Position numbers and translations under genes: made by a program. Of a stretch of 64,000 nt of DNA, positions 52,688 to 62,552 are shown piece after piece. The notes under the pieces were generated by a model. That model saw only the letters and a program-made list of their open reading frames with translations. It was not told where the DNA came from and did no database searches. The stretch is taken from NCBI RefSeq assembly GCF_005082825.1, contig NZ_CP034882.1, positions 71,932-135,931 on the forward strand. Reading direction: 5' to 3'. This DNA comes from Buchnera aphidicola (Brevicoryne brassicae) (GTDB lineage: Bacteria > Pseudomonadota > Gammaproteobacteria > Enterobacterales > Enterobacteriaceae). The number at the start of each line of letters is the position of its first letter. The stretch's first letter is position 1.

Positions 52688-53725
52688 ATGAATTTTCCTT
52701 ATATATATAATATTTATAGTGTTAGAAAAATAATGTTTTTAGTGATTATAGCTTGTATTCCAGGAATTGTTACTAAATGTTATTTTTTTGGAAGTGGGAC
52801 GTTAATAGAGATTTTGTTTTCCATAATAATTTCATTGATATTAGAAATAGCAATTTTAAAAATACGTTTAAAAAAAATTAAAAATCATTTAAAAGATAAT
52901 TCTGCCATTGTAACTTCAGTTTTATTTGGATTAAGTATTCCTTCTTTGCTTCCTTGGTGGATGATAATTATTGGAATGTTCTTTGCCATTGTTGTTGCTA
53001 AACATTTATACGGTGGCATTGGTCAAAATATATTTAATCCAGCTATGTTAGGTTATGCAGTATTATTAATATCATTTCCAATTCATATGAATAATTGGAA
53101 TGAAAGTAATGAAAATTTATCTTGTTTAAACAGTATCAAACAATCTTTAAATATTATTTTCTTTAAAAAGAATATAGATAATGCTAAAAATAGCAATTCA
53201 AATATTTTTCCTGAAGTTTTTACTGAAGCTACTCCTTTAGATGATTTTAAAACAAAATATCACTTAAAAGATACTCATATATCAGAATATAATTCGTTAA
53301 AAAATAATACTGTTCAAGATAGTTGGAAATATATAAATATAAGTTTTTTTTTAGGGGGAGTTTTTTTATTTTTAAAAAAAATAATTTGTTGGCGTATTCC
53401 AGTAAGTTTTTTAACTACTTTAGGAATATTATCAATTGTTTCCTTTTATTCTTCAAAAGAACTCTTTTTATCTCCATTAGTTCATCTTTTTTCTGGAGGT
53501 ACAATGATATGTGCTTTTTTTATTGCAACAGATCCAGTTACTACTTCTTGTACTAATACAGGAAAAATAATTTTTGGCATTATGATTGGTTGTTTGACCT
53601 GGATTATTCGTAATTATAGTGATTATCCAGATGCAATAGCTTTTTCAATTTTATTTGCAAATATGTTTGTTCCATTAATAGATCATTATACTAACACATC
53701 TGGATATGGTCACAATAATACGTAA
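52688..53725 (+). CDS. rsxD: Electron transport complex subunit RsxD
   Basis: A 345-residue polytopic membrane protein (E. coli 352). In RnfD/RsxD a threonine carries covalent FMN; the corresponding segment here is [14 protein letters not shown] near residues 178-191. [23 protein letters not shown] near residue 109 and the C-terminal [26 protein letters not shown] are conserved. It lies two bases before rsxG. Confidence 0.94.
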   Translation: MNFPYIYNIYSVRKIMFLVIIACIPGIVTKCYFFGSGTLIEILFSIIISLILEIAILKIRLKKIKNHLKDNSAIVTSVLFGLSIPSLLPWWMIIIGMFFAIVVAKHLYGGIGQNIFNPAMLGYAVLLISFPIHMNNWNESNENLSCLNSIKQSLNIIFFKKNIDNAKNSNSNIFPEVFTEATPLDDFKTKYHLKDTHISEYNSLKNNTVQDSWKYINISFFLGGVFLFLKKIICWRIPVSFLTTLGILSIVSFYSSKELFLSPLVHLFSGGTMICAFFIATDPVTTSCTNTGKIIFGIMIGCLTWIIRNYSDYPDAIAFSILFANMFVPLIDHYTNTSGYGHNNT

Positions 53726-53727
53726 AT

Positions 53728-54357
53728 ATGTTTAAAAAAATATTAAAAAATGCTTTTTTAATTAGTTTTTTTTCTGTTATTTCTATTTCTAGTACAATTT
53801 TTATAAATAAAATAACTAAAATAAAAATAGCTTCTCAAAAAGAAGAAGAACGAAAATTTTTATTAGAACAAGTATTATCTCCAACAGTTTTAAATCAATT
53901 TGAGATAAAACTATATCAAATAAAAAATAAATCTTTAGGGAATGATAAAAATCATAATTTATGGTTATTATTAAATAAAAAAAAAGAAGCAAGGGCAGCT
54001 GTTATTGAAACAACTGCTCCTGATGGTTATTCTGGTTCTATTAATATGCTAGTGGCAGCATATTTAAATGGAAAAATTATTGGTGTAAGAGTTTTAGATC
54101 ATCAAGAAACTCCAGGAATTGGAGATAAAATTGAATTAGCTATTTCTGATTGGATTACTAAGTTTTCTAATATGTATATTTCTTCTCCAGAAGATAAGGA
54201 TTTTTTATTAAAAAAATATGGAGGAAAAATTGAACAATTTACGGGAGCTACAATAACCCCACAAGCAGTAACTAATTCAGTTAAAAGAACAGTGATTTTT
54301 ATTAAAAATATACCATCAATTTTAAAATTTTTGAATAAAGATGTTTATGAAAATTAA
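53728..54357 (+). CDS. rsxG: Electron transport complex subunit RsxG
   Basis: A 209-residue protein (E. coli 206) with one N-terminal membrane anchor and a periplasmic domain that carries covalent FMN. The flavinylation motif TGATIT is in [16 protein letters not shown] near residues 171-186, and [14 protein letters not shown] and [13 protein letters not shown] are conserved. It overlaps rsxE by up to 17 bases. Confidence 0.95.
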   Translation: MFKKILKNAFLISFFSVISISSTIFINKITKIKIASQKEEERKFLLEQVLSPTVLNQFEIKLYQIKNKSLGNDKNHNLWLLLNKKKEARAAVIETTAPDGYSGSINMLVAAYLNGKIIGVRVLDHQETPGIGDKIELAISDWITKFSNMYISSPEDKDFLLKKYGGKIEQFTGATITPQAVTNSVKRTVIFIKNIPSILKFLNKDVYEN

Positions 54358-55018
54358 AATTTTTTTAAAAAACAGATTGTGGAAAAATAATTCTTCTTTA
54401 GTTCAGTTGTTAGGTTTATGTCCAGTTTTGGCAATGACAACAAATTGCGTTAATGCAATAGGATTAGGTATAACAACTACTTTGGTTTTAATAATTACTA
54501 ATACTACTATCGCTATTTTTAAAAAATTAATACCTAAAGATATAAGAATTCCAATTTATATGATGTTAGTTTCTTCTATTGTTACGTCTATAGAAATGTT
54601 AGTTCATGCATATCAATTTAATTTATATAAATCTTTAGGTGTGTTTATCCCCTTAATAGTCACCAATTGTATTATTGTTGGAAGAGCTGATCTGATCGCT
54701 TATAAAAGTTCTATACTAGTATCTTTTTTTGATGGATTTTTTATCGGTTTAGGTTCAACTATTTCGATGTTTACAATTGGATTTATACGTGAAATATTAG
54801 GTAATGGAACATTGTTCTTTGGAATTAGTAAAATTATTTCAAATATAGATGACTCTTTTTTTATACAAGTACTAGATAAAAATTCTACTATAGTTTTAGC
54901 TATTTTACCTCCAGGAGGATTTTTTATATTAGGTTGTATAATTGCTATTAAGAATTATATAGATTTATATAATAAAAAGAATACCGTTAAAAACGGTTTA
55001 AAATGTTGTTTAAAATAA
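54341..55018 (+). CDS. rsxE: Electron transport complex subunit RsxE
   Basis: A 225-residue membrane protein (E. coli 231), paralogous to Rsx[24 protein letters not shown] near residue 14 and [20 protein letters not shown] near 102 contain the paired Cys that hold the [2Fe-2S] cluster with RsxA in Rnf complexes. An in-frame ATG at 54347 gives an N-terminus closer in length to E. coli. The 3' end lies close to the nth start; the longer nth frame overlaps it. Confidence 0.95.
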   Translation: MFMKIKIFLKNRLWKNNSSLVQLLGLCPVLAMTTNCVNAIGLGITTTLVLIITNTTIAIFKKLIPKDIRIPIYMMLVSSIVTSIEMLVHAYQFNLYKSLGVFIPLIVTNCIIVGRADLIAYKSSILVSFFDGFFIGLGSTISMFTIGFIREILGNGTLFFGISKIISNIDDSFFIQVLDKNSTIVLAILPPGGFFILGCIIAIKNYIDLYNKKNTVKNGLKCCLK

Positions 55019-55035
55019 TAAAAAATATTATAAAT

Positions 55036-55680
55036 ATGAATAAAGAAAAACGTTATAAAATTTTATCACTATTTTCCGAAAAAAATCCCAATCCTAAGAC
55101 GGAATTAATTTTTTCTTCAGATTTTGAATTATTGTTATCTGTAATGCTTTCAGCTAAATCTACTGACTTAATTGTAAATAAAACTACAAAAATATTATTT
55201 CAAATTGCTAATACTCCTGAAAGCATTTTATTATTAGGTGTAGAAGGTCTTAAGAATTATATTAAACATATTGGTTTATATAATATGAAAGCGTTAAATA
55301 TTATTAATACTTCTTTTTTAATAATAACTAAACATAAAGGAAAAATTCCTAAAAACCGTAATGAATTAGAGTCTTTTCCTGGTGTAGGAAGAAAAACAGC
55401 TAATATTATTTTAAATATATTATTTAAAAAAAAAACTATTGCCGTTGATACACATGTTTTTAGAGTATCTAATCGTACTAATTTTGCTAAAGGAAAAAAT
55501 GTTAAAGAAGTTGAAAAAAAATTGAATAAAGTAGTTCCTAGTATTTTTAAATTAAAAATTCACTTCTGGTTTGTTTTGCATGGTAGATATATTTGTACTG
55601 CACGAAAATTTAAATGCAATATATGTTTAGTATATAAATTTTGTGAATTTAAAGAAAAAAAATTTAATATATTTTTATAG
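55036..55680 (+). CDS. nth: Endonuclease III
   Basis: From the ATG at 55036, which gives MNKEKRYKILSLF as in E. coli, this is a 214-residue protein (E. coli 211). It is a base-excision DNA glycosylase/AP lyase for oxidised pyrimidines. The catalytic Lys is in FPGVGRKTANI (about residue 120) and Asp in IAVDTHVFRV (about 138). The 4Fe-4S ligands follow C-x6-C-x2-C-x5-C at the C-terminus. It ends the rsx unit as in E. coli. A frame opening at 55003 adds 11 codons without homology. Confidence 0.96.
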   Translation: MNKEKRYKILSLFSEKNPNPKTELIFSSDFELLLSVMLSAKSTDLIVNKTTKILFQIANTPESILLLGVEGLKNYIKHIGLYNMKALNIINTSFLIITKHKGKIPKNRNELESFPGVGRKTANIILNILFKKKTIAVDTHVFRVSNRTNFAKGKNVKEVEKKLNKVVPSIFKLKIHFWFVLHGRYICTARKFKCNICLVYKFCEFKEKKFNIFL

Positions 55681-55688
55681 GTATAAAA

Positions 55689-57865
55689 GTGATTATTGTA
55701 AAAGTTGTTTTACCTTTACCAATTAGAAAATGTTTTAAATATATTATGCCCGATTTAATGTTTCCTGTTATTGGTGGTAGAATAGTTGTTCCTTTTCGTT
55801 CTAAAAATATAATAGGTATTGTAATTTCTATTTGTAAAAACATAGAGACCAATCAATTGAATTTAAAATATGTAAAAAAATTAATTGATAATCATTCATT
55901 GTATACTAGTTTTTTACTAGATATTTTAATATGGATAAGTAGAAATTATCACTGTCCTATTGGGAATTTATTTTTTTCTGTTTTACCGAAAATATTATAT
56001 AATGATTATATTCTAAAAGATAAAATTTTTTATAAATGGATAATTACAAAAAAAGGAGAAGAAATAGATATTGTTGATTTAAAAAGGAGAAAAAAGCAAC
56101 TTTATACTTTGCTTTTTTTAAAAAAAAACAGTGTTTTAAATTCTGAATTAAAAAAATATAATTTATCTAAATTAGTTTTAAAAAAATTAGAACGTCAAGG
56201 TTTATGTAAAGTTAACGTTGTTTACGAATCATCTTTAAATAAAAAAACTTTTTTTCAAAGTAAAAAAAAATTTTTTTAAACAAAAAACATTTAATTTTTA
56301 TTGAGAATATTTTAACAAAAAAAAAATTTTCTTCTTGGTTGTTCACCAAAACAAAATTATATTCAAAAATTAAGTTTTATTTAAGTTTAATCAAACTATT
56401 ATTAAACCAAAAAAAGCAGATTTTAATTTTAGTGCCTTATATTAAAAATATAAGTGTAATCATAGTTTTTTTGAAGAAATTTTTTTATGTTACTATTGAT
56501 GTTATTCATTCAGAATTAACTAATACTCAATATTTAAAAAATTGGATTAGAACAAAAAATGGTGAAAATTCTATTATTATTGGTACAAAAAAAAGTGTTT
56601 TTTTACCCTTTCTTAAATTAGGCACTATTATTCTTTTAGAAGAACATAATTTGAATTATAAAAACATGAAACAATGTAGATATAATATTAGAGATATAGG
56701 GATATTAAGAGCTTATAAAGAAAAAATACCTATAATTTTAGATTCAGAGACACCTTCGTTGAAAACTTTACATAATATTTTATTAAAAAAATGTTTTTAT
56801 ATAAAGATCAATGAACATGATCATGTGATAAAAATTAATAATGGTATTATTAATTTACAAAAAGAAAAAACAAGATTTGGTTTTTCTTTGACTTTGATTC
56901 ATGAAATTACTAGAAATTATAAAAACAAACAAGTATTATTAATTTCTAATAAAATAAATTTTTTGTTTTTTGTATTAAAATGCAATACATGTGGATCGAT
57001 ATTTAAATGCAGCATTTGTCAAGATTACTTTCAATTAAATCAATATCATAATGTTTTGTTTTGTAAATTTTGTTTAATAAAAATTAAAAAACCATTTTTT
57101 TGTTCTAATTGTGGTTGTTTATCTTTAATTATAATAAATTTAAGTATAGAAAAAATAAAAAATATAATACGAGATATTTTCCCTGATAGGTTAATATTTT
57201 TTTTGCTAAATAAAAAAAAAGTTAATAAAAAAAATTTTAATAAAAATTTTTTTGATTTTTCTATTTCTAGTTCTTGTATTATTTTTACAACAGAAAAAAT
57301 TGTTCAAAATTATTATTTTCCTTATGTGAGTTTAATTGGTTTGCTGTGTATTGATAATTATTTTTTTTCTTTAAAATTTCGTAATATGGAATATTTTGCA
57401 CAATTTTATTTTAATTTAATTCAATTAACTAAATATAAAAAAACACAACCTAAAATTTTAATACAAACATCATATTTAAAAAATACAATTTTGCAAGAAT
57501 TATGTAATAAAACATATGATGTTTTTGCAAATCAAACATTATTAATTCGAAAAAATTTTTTTTTACCACCTTGGAGTTGTCAAATAATAATTTATTCTGA
57601 AAATATAAAATCCGAAAAAAATATTATTTTTTTAAATTTAATTCGTAAAATTTTAAAAAAAAAATCTAGTAAATATAATATTTCTCTATGGTTTGTAGGT
57701 CCTAATCCTGCTTTTATATTAAAAATGGAAAACATTTATCAATTATTAATTCAATCTTCTTCACGTGCAAAACTTAATAAGTTATTAAATGAATCTATAG
57801 AAATAATTAATGTCTTTTCAATTTCACAAAAAGTAAAATGGTTTATAGATATTGAGCCTTATTAA
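55689..57865 (+). pseudogene. priA: Decayed primosomal protein PriA, frameshifted and without helicase motifs
   Basis: Two frames together span PriA (E. coli 732 residues). The first (55689-56279, GTG start, 196 codons) matches the 3'-DNA-binding and winged-helix domains: VLPLPIRKCFKYIMPD and RNYHCPIGNLFFSVLP. The second is open from just past the A9T7 tract (56262-56277); one extra base there joins the two. In the helicase part Walker A (GVTGSGKT) reads TKTKLYSK, DEEH reads LEEH, and the QVAGRAGR motif is unrecognisable. Yet all eight zinc cysteines remain (CNTC, CSIC, CKFC, CSNC), and the C-terminal KVKWFIDIEPY matches. It could be a pseudogene or a helicase-dead scaffold. Confidence 0.88.
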
Positions 57866-58020
57866 AATATTAAATTAATATTTCCGATAAAAACAATTTT
57901 ATATTTTACTCGTTGAAGTTATAATAAAATTAGCTTAAAATATTTCAATATTAAAATATAATAAATTTAGCTATACAAAACATATTTTTTTAATTTAGGT
58001 TTTAAAAAAAGAGGTTTTTA

Positions 58021-59289
58021 ATGAGCCAATTTAACTTAATTAGAATATTACACGATAGAGGATTAATATCTCATATTACAAATGAAGATAATTTAAACAA
58101 ACTTATTCAAAATAATTCTATATCTCTTTATTGTGGCTTTGATCCTACAGAAGAAAGTTTACATATAGGTCATCTTTTACCTTTAATTACTTTAAAAAGA
58201 TTTCAAATGGCTGGTCATAAACCTATTGTATTAATAGGAGGAGCTACTAGCTTAATTGGAGATCCTAGTTTTAAAAAAAAAGAACGAGAATTTAATTCTA
58301 GTAATAATGTTAATATTTGGACTAAGAAAATTAGTAAACAAATTTCTTGTTTTTTAGATTTTAATTGTAGTGAAAATAGTGCTTTATTATTAAATAATAA
58401 TACATGGTTTAAGAAAATTAACATCTTATCGTTTTTACGTAAAGTGGGAAAATATTTTTCAATTAATACGATGATTAATCGATCGGCAGTCAAACAGCGT
58501 ATTTCAAGAACAGATCAGGGAATTTCATTTACAGAATTTTCTTATAACTTATTACAAGCATATGATTTTTTTATCTTACATAAAGAACATCAAGTACATC
58601 TCCAAATTGGAGGCGCAGATCAGTGGGGTAATATTTCTTCAGGAATGCATTTGGTAAATCGTAAAACAAAGAAAAAAGTGTATGGTTTAACTATACCTCT
58701 TCTTATTCAGTCTAATGGAATGAAATTTGGTAAAACAGAATCGGGAACTATTTGGTTAGATGCTAAAAAAACTAGTCCTTATAAATTTTATCAATTTTGG
58801 ATAAATATAGAAGATTCACAAATTTATTATTTTTTAAAAATGTTTACCTTTGTAAGTTTACTAGAAATTAATATACGAGAAAAAAATAGATATATTAATA
58901 ATCAAATTATTAATGATAAAATTTTTCTTGCTAGAAATATGACTCGTTTAGTACATGGAGAAGAACAATTATTAGCAGCAGAAAGAATTACGGAATTTCT
59001 TTTTTTAAAAAAAATCAATCATATTACAAAATCTGATCTTGAACAATTACAACAAGATGGGATTCCTGCAATAAAAATACATAAAGTAAAAGATTTACAA
59101 GAAGCACTAGTGTTGTCTTCCTTATCAATGTCTCGAACACAAGCAAAAAAAATGATTTTTGCAAATTCTATATCTATTAATACTCAAAAAATTAATAAAA
59201 ATCATATATTTGAAAATCAAGATAAATTATTTGGAAAATTTACTTTATTATCTAGAGGTAAAAAAAATCATTGTTTGCTTTGTTGGTAA
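58021..59289 (+). CDS. tyrS: Tyrosine--tRNA ligase
   Basis: A 422-residue class I synthetase (E. coli 424). The HIGH motif is in FDPTEESLHIGHLLPL near residue 48, the TyrRS-type KMSKS loop is KFGKTESGT near residue 236, and QIGGADQWGNI near 200 binds substrate. A C-terminal S4-like RNA-binding domain starts about residue 355 (SSLSMSRTQAKKMIFANSI). It converges on sufA with only six bases between the stops. Confidence 0.97.
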   Translation: MSQFNLIRILHDRGLISHITNEDNLNKLIQNNSISLYCGFDPTEESLHIGHLLPLITLKRFQMAGHKPIVLIGGATSLIGDPSFKKKEREFNSSNNVNIWTKKISKQISCFLDFNCSENSALLLNNNTWFKKINILSFLRKVGKYFSINTMINRSAVKQRISRTDQGISFTEFSYNLLQAYDFFILHKEHQVHLQIGGADQWGNISSGMHLVNRKTKKKVYGLTIPLLIQSNGMKFGKTESGTIWLDAKKTSPYKFYQFWINIEDSQIYYFLKMFTFVSLLEINIREKNRYINNQIINDKIFLARNMTRLVHGEEQLLAAERITEFLFLKKINHITKSDLEQLQQDGIPAIKIHKVKDLQEALVLSSLSMSRTQAKKMIFANSISINTQKINKNHIFENQDKLFGKFTLLSRGKKNHCLLCW

Positions 59290-59295
59290 ATTTAT

Positions 59296-59688
59296 TTAAT
59301 TAATTGAAAAACTTTCACCACAGCCACAAAATTTTTCTAGTTTCGGATTATAAAACTTAAATATTTTATTAATATTATTTTTTATAAAATCTATTTTAAT
59401 TCCCTCTAAAAATGGCATTTCTTTAGAAGAAATATAAATAAGGATATTTTTATAAAAAAATGTTATTTCTTCTTTGTTTTTTTCTTTTTTTAATTCTGAT
59501 GTTTTAATTAATTTCATGGTGTAACGAAATCCTGCACATCCAGATTTTTTTATACCTAATCTTATACCTTTATTATCAGAATGTGAATTAATTAAAAACA
59601 AAATTTGTTTTATTGCATTTTCAGTTATTGAAATACCTTTCCATTTATTTTTATTTGGAAAATAAGTATTAATATTGTTTTTTTTCAT
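59296..59688 (-). CDS. sufA: A-type iron-sulfur carrier SufA
   Basis: A 130-residue protein of the IscA/SufA/ErpA family. The three cluster-binding cysteines are in SGCAGFRY near residue 51 and FCGCGESF near 120. KWKGISITENAIKQI and EMPFLEGIKIDFIKNNINKIFKFYNPK match E. coli SufA better than IscA or ErpA, and in E. coli sufA is close to ydiK, the next gene here. It probably delivers Fe-S clusters to targets such as Nth and the Rsx subunits. The rest of a suf operon is not beside it. Confidence 0.85.
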   Translation of the reverse strand: MKKNNINTYFPNKNKWKGISITENAIKQILFLINSHSDNKGIRLGIKKSGCAGFRYTMKLIKTSELKKEKNKEEITFFYKNILIYISSKEMPFLEGIKIDFIKNNINKIFKFYNPKLEKFCGCGESFSIN

Positions 59689-59901
59689 AATTTTTTCTTT
59701 TTTTAAATATTCATTAAAGATGTTTTTCTTAAACTTTGTTTCTATTATATATATCTTTGTATATTAAAGAATATTATTTTTATAAAATTTAATGTTATAA
59801 TTATTTTTACATATCTAAAAAAAATTTTTGTCTCATAAAATTAAATTAATTTTTTATAAAAAATTATTTATAATATAAAAATATTGAGGTGAAATAATTA
59901 T

Positions 59902-60978
59902 ATGCAAAATCCAAAAGAAAAAATGGATTTATCGCAGTCTATTTTATCACTAATATTTATTATTACTATGAGTGTCGTAAGCTTCTTAGTGATTCATCCT
60001 TTTATATTAGGATTTTCTTGGGCCAGTATGATTGTGATTGCTACTTGGCCTCTGATGTTAAAGATACAAAACGTTCTATGGGGTAAACGTTGTCTTGCAG
60101 TTGCTAGTATGATTATTATTTTACTCCTTTTGTTTATTATTCCAGTATTTTTTGTGGTAAATAGTTTAATTGCAACAAGTATACCTTTAATTCATTGGTT
60201 TAGTTCAAATACTTTAGAATTTCCAGAATTAGTTTGGCTTCAAGATATTCCTCTTGTGGGTAAAAAAATATTTATTAGTTATCAAGAGTTATTAGATGGT
60301 GATGGGGGTGAGTTAATTCAAGAAGTAAGACCTTATATGGGACGTACTACTGAGTTTTTTATAAGTCAAGCTAAAAATTGTGGATTATTTTTCATGCATT
60401 TAGCATTAATGTTATTTTTTAGTATTCTTTTATATTGGAACGGTGAGAAAGCCAGTCATGCTATACGTTGTTTTGCATTACGTCTTAGTGTAAACAATGG
60501 AGATGCTATTATCTTGCTAGCTGTGCAAGCAGTAAGAGCTGTTGCGTTGGGTGTAGCAGTAACAGCTTTAATTCAAGCTGTACTATCTGGTATAGGATTA
60601 TTAATCTCTGGTGTTCCTTATTGGGCGTTATTGATGATAATTATTGTCTTTTCTTGTTTAATACAATTAGGTCCATTGCCTATTTTAATACCATCAATTA
60701 TATGGCTTTATTGGAACAATAACACTACTTGGGGTACAATACTATTAATCTGGAGTTGTCTTGTTTTTATACTGGATCATATATTGAGACCTTTTTTTAT
60801 ACGTATGGGTGCTGATTTACCTATTTTATTAATTTTATCGGGAGTTATCGGTGGTTTATTAGCGTTTGGAATGATTGGTTTATTTATTGGACCTGTGGTA
60901 TTAGTAATTTTGTATCGTTTAATAATATCATGGATGTACGGTATTTCGATTGCATCTTTTTTAAAAAATACTTCCTGA
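59902..60978 (+). CDS. ydiK: AI-2E-family membrane transporter YdiK
   Basis: A 358-residue polytopic membrane protein of the AI-2E/UPF0118 family (relatives PerM and TqsA). Hydrophobic helices lie near residues 13-48, 67-90, 155-175 and 205-345. Family motifs include GVPYWALLMIIIVFSCLIQLGP and DHILRPFFIRMGADLPILLILSGVIGGLLAFGMIGLFIGP. The substrate is unknown; other family members export autoinducer-2 or sodium. Its codons look somewhat less A+T-biased than those of its neighbours, which suggests strong constraint. GAGGTG lies upstream of the ATG. Confidence 0.9.
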   Translation: MQNPKEKMDLSQSILSLIFIITMSVVSFLVIHPFILGFSWASMIVIATWPLMLKIQNVLWGKRCLAVASMIIILLLLFIIPVFFVVNSLIATSIPLIHWFSSNTLEFPELVWLQDIPLVGKKIFISYQELLDGDGGELIQEVRPYMGRTTEFFISQAKNCGLFFMHLALMLFFSILLYWNGEKASHAIRCFALRLSVNNGDAIILLAVQAVRAVALGVAVTALIQAVLSGIGLLISGVPYWALLMIIIVFSCLIQLGPLPILIPSIIWLYWNNNTTWGTILLIWSCLVFILDHILRPFFIRMGADLPILLILSGVIGGLLAFGMIGLFIGPVVLVILYRLIISWMYGISIASFLKNTS

Positions 60979-61347
60979 AAAAAAATTTAATGAACATAAA
61001 ATACAATAGATAGAATAAATATATTTAATTAAATATAGCTATAAAATATGATAATATAAAAAAATAGTTTAATTGAATAATCTAATAATTAGTAAACAGA
61101 AAACTAATAATTTTATATAAATATATTATTTTCTTAAAGATTTATCTTTGTTTTTTTCCTGTTTAAAACTTCTATCATATTATTTAAAGTGTATTAATAA
61201 AAATTTATTCTCTCTAATATTATGGATTTTTTCTATTAAGAATATTCATAAAATATTAGAAATATGAACTTATGACCAGTTATTTTCGTGATTTTTTTAT
61301 TACATCTTGCTATTCTTTTCAGAAAAAAAATTCATTTAGAGAACAAA
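60979..61347. other. A+T-rich spacer between ydiK and aroH
   Basis: About 370 bases without a gene. A small hairpin AAAGA/TCTTT (61136-61149) followed by GTTTTTTT could terminate ydiK transcription. A longer open frame into aroH starts at 61288 but has no homology before 61348. No Trp-repressor-like operator was recognised, and nothing else stands out. Confidence 0.5.
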
Positions 61348-62394
61348 ATGAAAAAAACAGATGAACTACGTACAATACGAATTGATCCATTAATAACTCC
61401 ATCTGAATTAGCAAAGCAATATGCTATTACTTCAGACATTATGGATAATGTTATTACAACACGACAAAATATTGCTCGTATAATGACTGGACAAGATTCT
61501 CGACTACTTGTCGTAATAGGTCCATGCTCAGTGCATGATCCTATCGCGGCAGTAGAATATGCACATCGATTATATGAATTACGTGTAAAATACAAAGATC
61601 GTCTTGAAATTATAATGCGTACATATTTTGAAAAACCAAGAACAGTTGTTGGATGGAAAGGATTAATTTCAGATCCAGATTTAAATGGTAGTTTCCGAGT
61701 TAATCATGGATTAGCCGTGGCTCGTAAGTTATTGCTAGATATTAATGCATTAGGAATGCCTGCAGCAACAGAATTTCTTGATATGGTTATAGGACAATTT
61801 ATTGCAGATCTCATTAGTTGGGGAGCTATCGGAGCTAGAACGACTGAAAGTCAAATTCATAGAGAAATGGCTTCTGCTCTTTCATGTCCAGTAGGTTTTA
61901 AAAATGGTACAGATGGAAATATACGAATTGCAATTGATGCGATTCGTGCAGCAAAAGTTCGTCATTTATTTTTAGCGCCTAATAAAGATGGACAAATGAC
62001 AATTAATCATACTAGTGGTAATCCATATGGACATATAATTATGCGAGGAGGTAGTTCTCCTAATTACCATGCTGATGATATTAACTCAGCAATAAAACAT
62101 TTGCGCGAATTTAATCTATCAGAATATTTAATGGTTGATTTTAGTCATGGAAATTGTTTAAAAGAACATATTCGTCAAAAAAATGTTGCTGCATCTATTT
62201 CACATCAAATTTCTTATGGTTCTAAAGCTATATTTGGAGTTATGATTGAGAGTTTTTTAGAAGAAGGTTTTCAAAAAGTAATCGATAATCAACCGTTAAT
62301 TTATGGAAAATCAATTACCGATGCTTGTTTAAATTGGAAAGATAGTACTTTAATTATTAAACAATTAGCAGATGCTGTGGATACTCGTTTTTAA
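61348..62394 (+). CDS. aroH: 3-deoxy-7-phosphoheptulonate synthase (DAHP synthase), AroH type
   Basis: From the ATG at 61348 this is a 348-residue protein, exactly E. coli AroH length and starting MKKTDELRTIRI. It condenses phosphoenolpyruvate with erythrose-4-phosphate, the entry to aromatic synthesis. VVIGPCSVHDP, MRTYFEKPRTVVGWKGLISDP, SWGAIGARTTESQIHREMASAL and MVDFSHGNC are all intact. Similarity is clearly to the Trp-sensitive isozyme. The sequence is unusually well conserved. A strong terminator follows. Confidence 0.97.
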   Translation: MKKTDELRTIRIDPLITPSELAKQYAITSDIMDNVITTRQNIARIMTGQDSRLLVVIGPCSVHDPIAAVEYAHRLYELRVKYKDRLEIIMRTYFEKPRTVVGWKGLISDPDLNGSFRVNHGLAVARKLLLDINALGMPAATEFLDMVIGQFIADLISWGAIGARTTESQIHREMASALSCPVGFKNGTDGNIRIAIDAIRAAKVRHLFLAPNKDGQMTINHTSGNPYGHIIMRGGSSPNYHADDINSAIKHLREFNLSEYLMVDFSHGNCLKEHIRQKNVAASISHQISYGSKAIFGVMIESFLEEGFQKVIDNQPLIYGKSITDACLNWKDSTLIIKQLADAVDTRF

Positions 62395-62399
62395 TTTAT

Positions 62400-62441
62400 A
62401 TGCTAGTCAAAAAAGATTTGGCTAGCATGTTTTTATTTTTA
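62400..62441 (+). terminator. Rho-independent terminator after aroH
   Basis: A 12-bp stem (62400-62411 with 62417-62428, one G-U pair, five-base loop) is followed by GTTTTTATTTTT. It is among the clearest intrinsic terminators in the window and ends the aroH transcript before thrS. Confidence 0.9.
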
Positions 62442-62552
62442 TATAAAAACATTTTATAATTAATAAAGTTTTTTTATATAAAAATAGATAGTATATAAAT
62501 ATTTAGTTTTTTTAGATGATAAATGATTAACATTTTAATTAAGGATTTAAGA

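Noticed and set aside
59296..59688. IscA or ErpA as the identity of the A-type carrier
   Set aside because: The residues around WKGISIT and EMPFLEG, and the closeness to ydiK, favour SufA, although the family members are similar.
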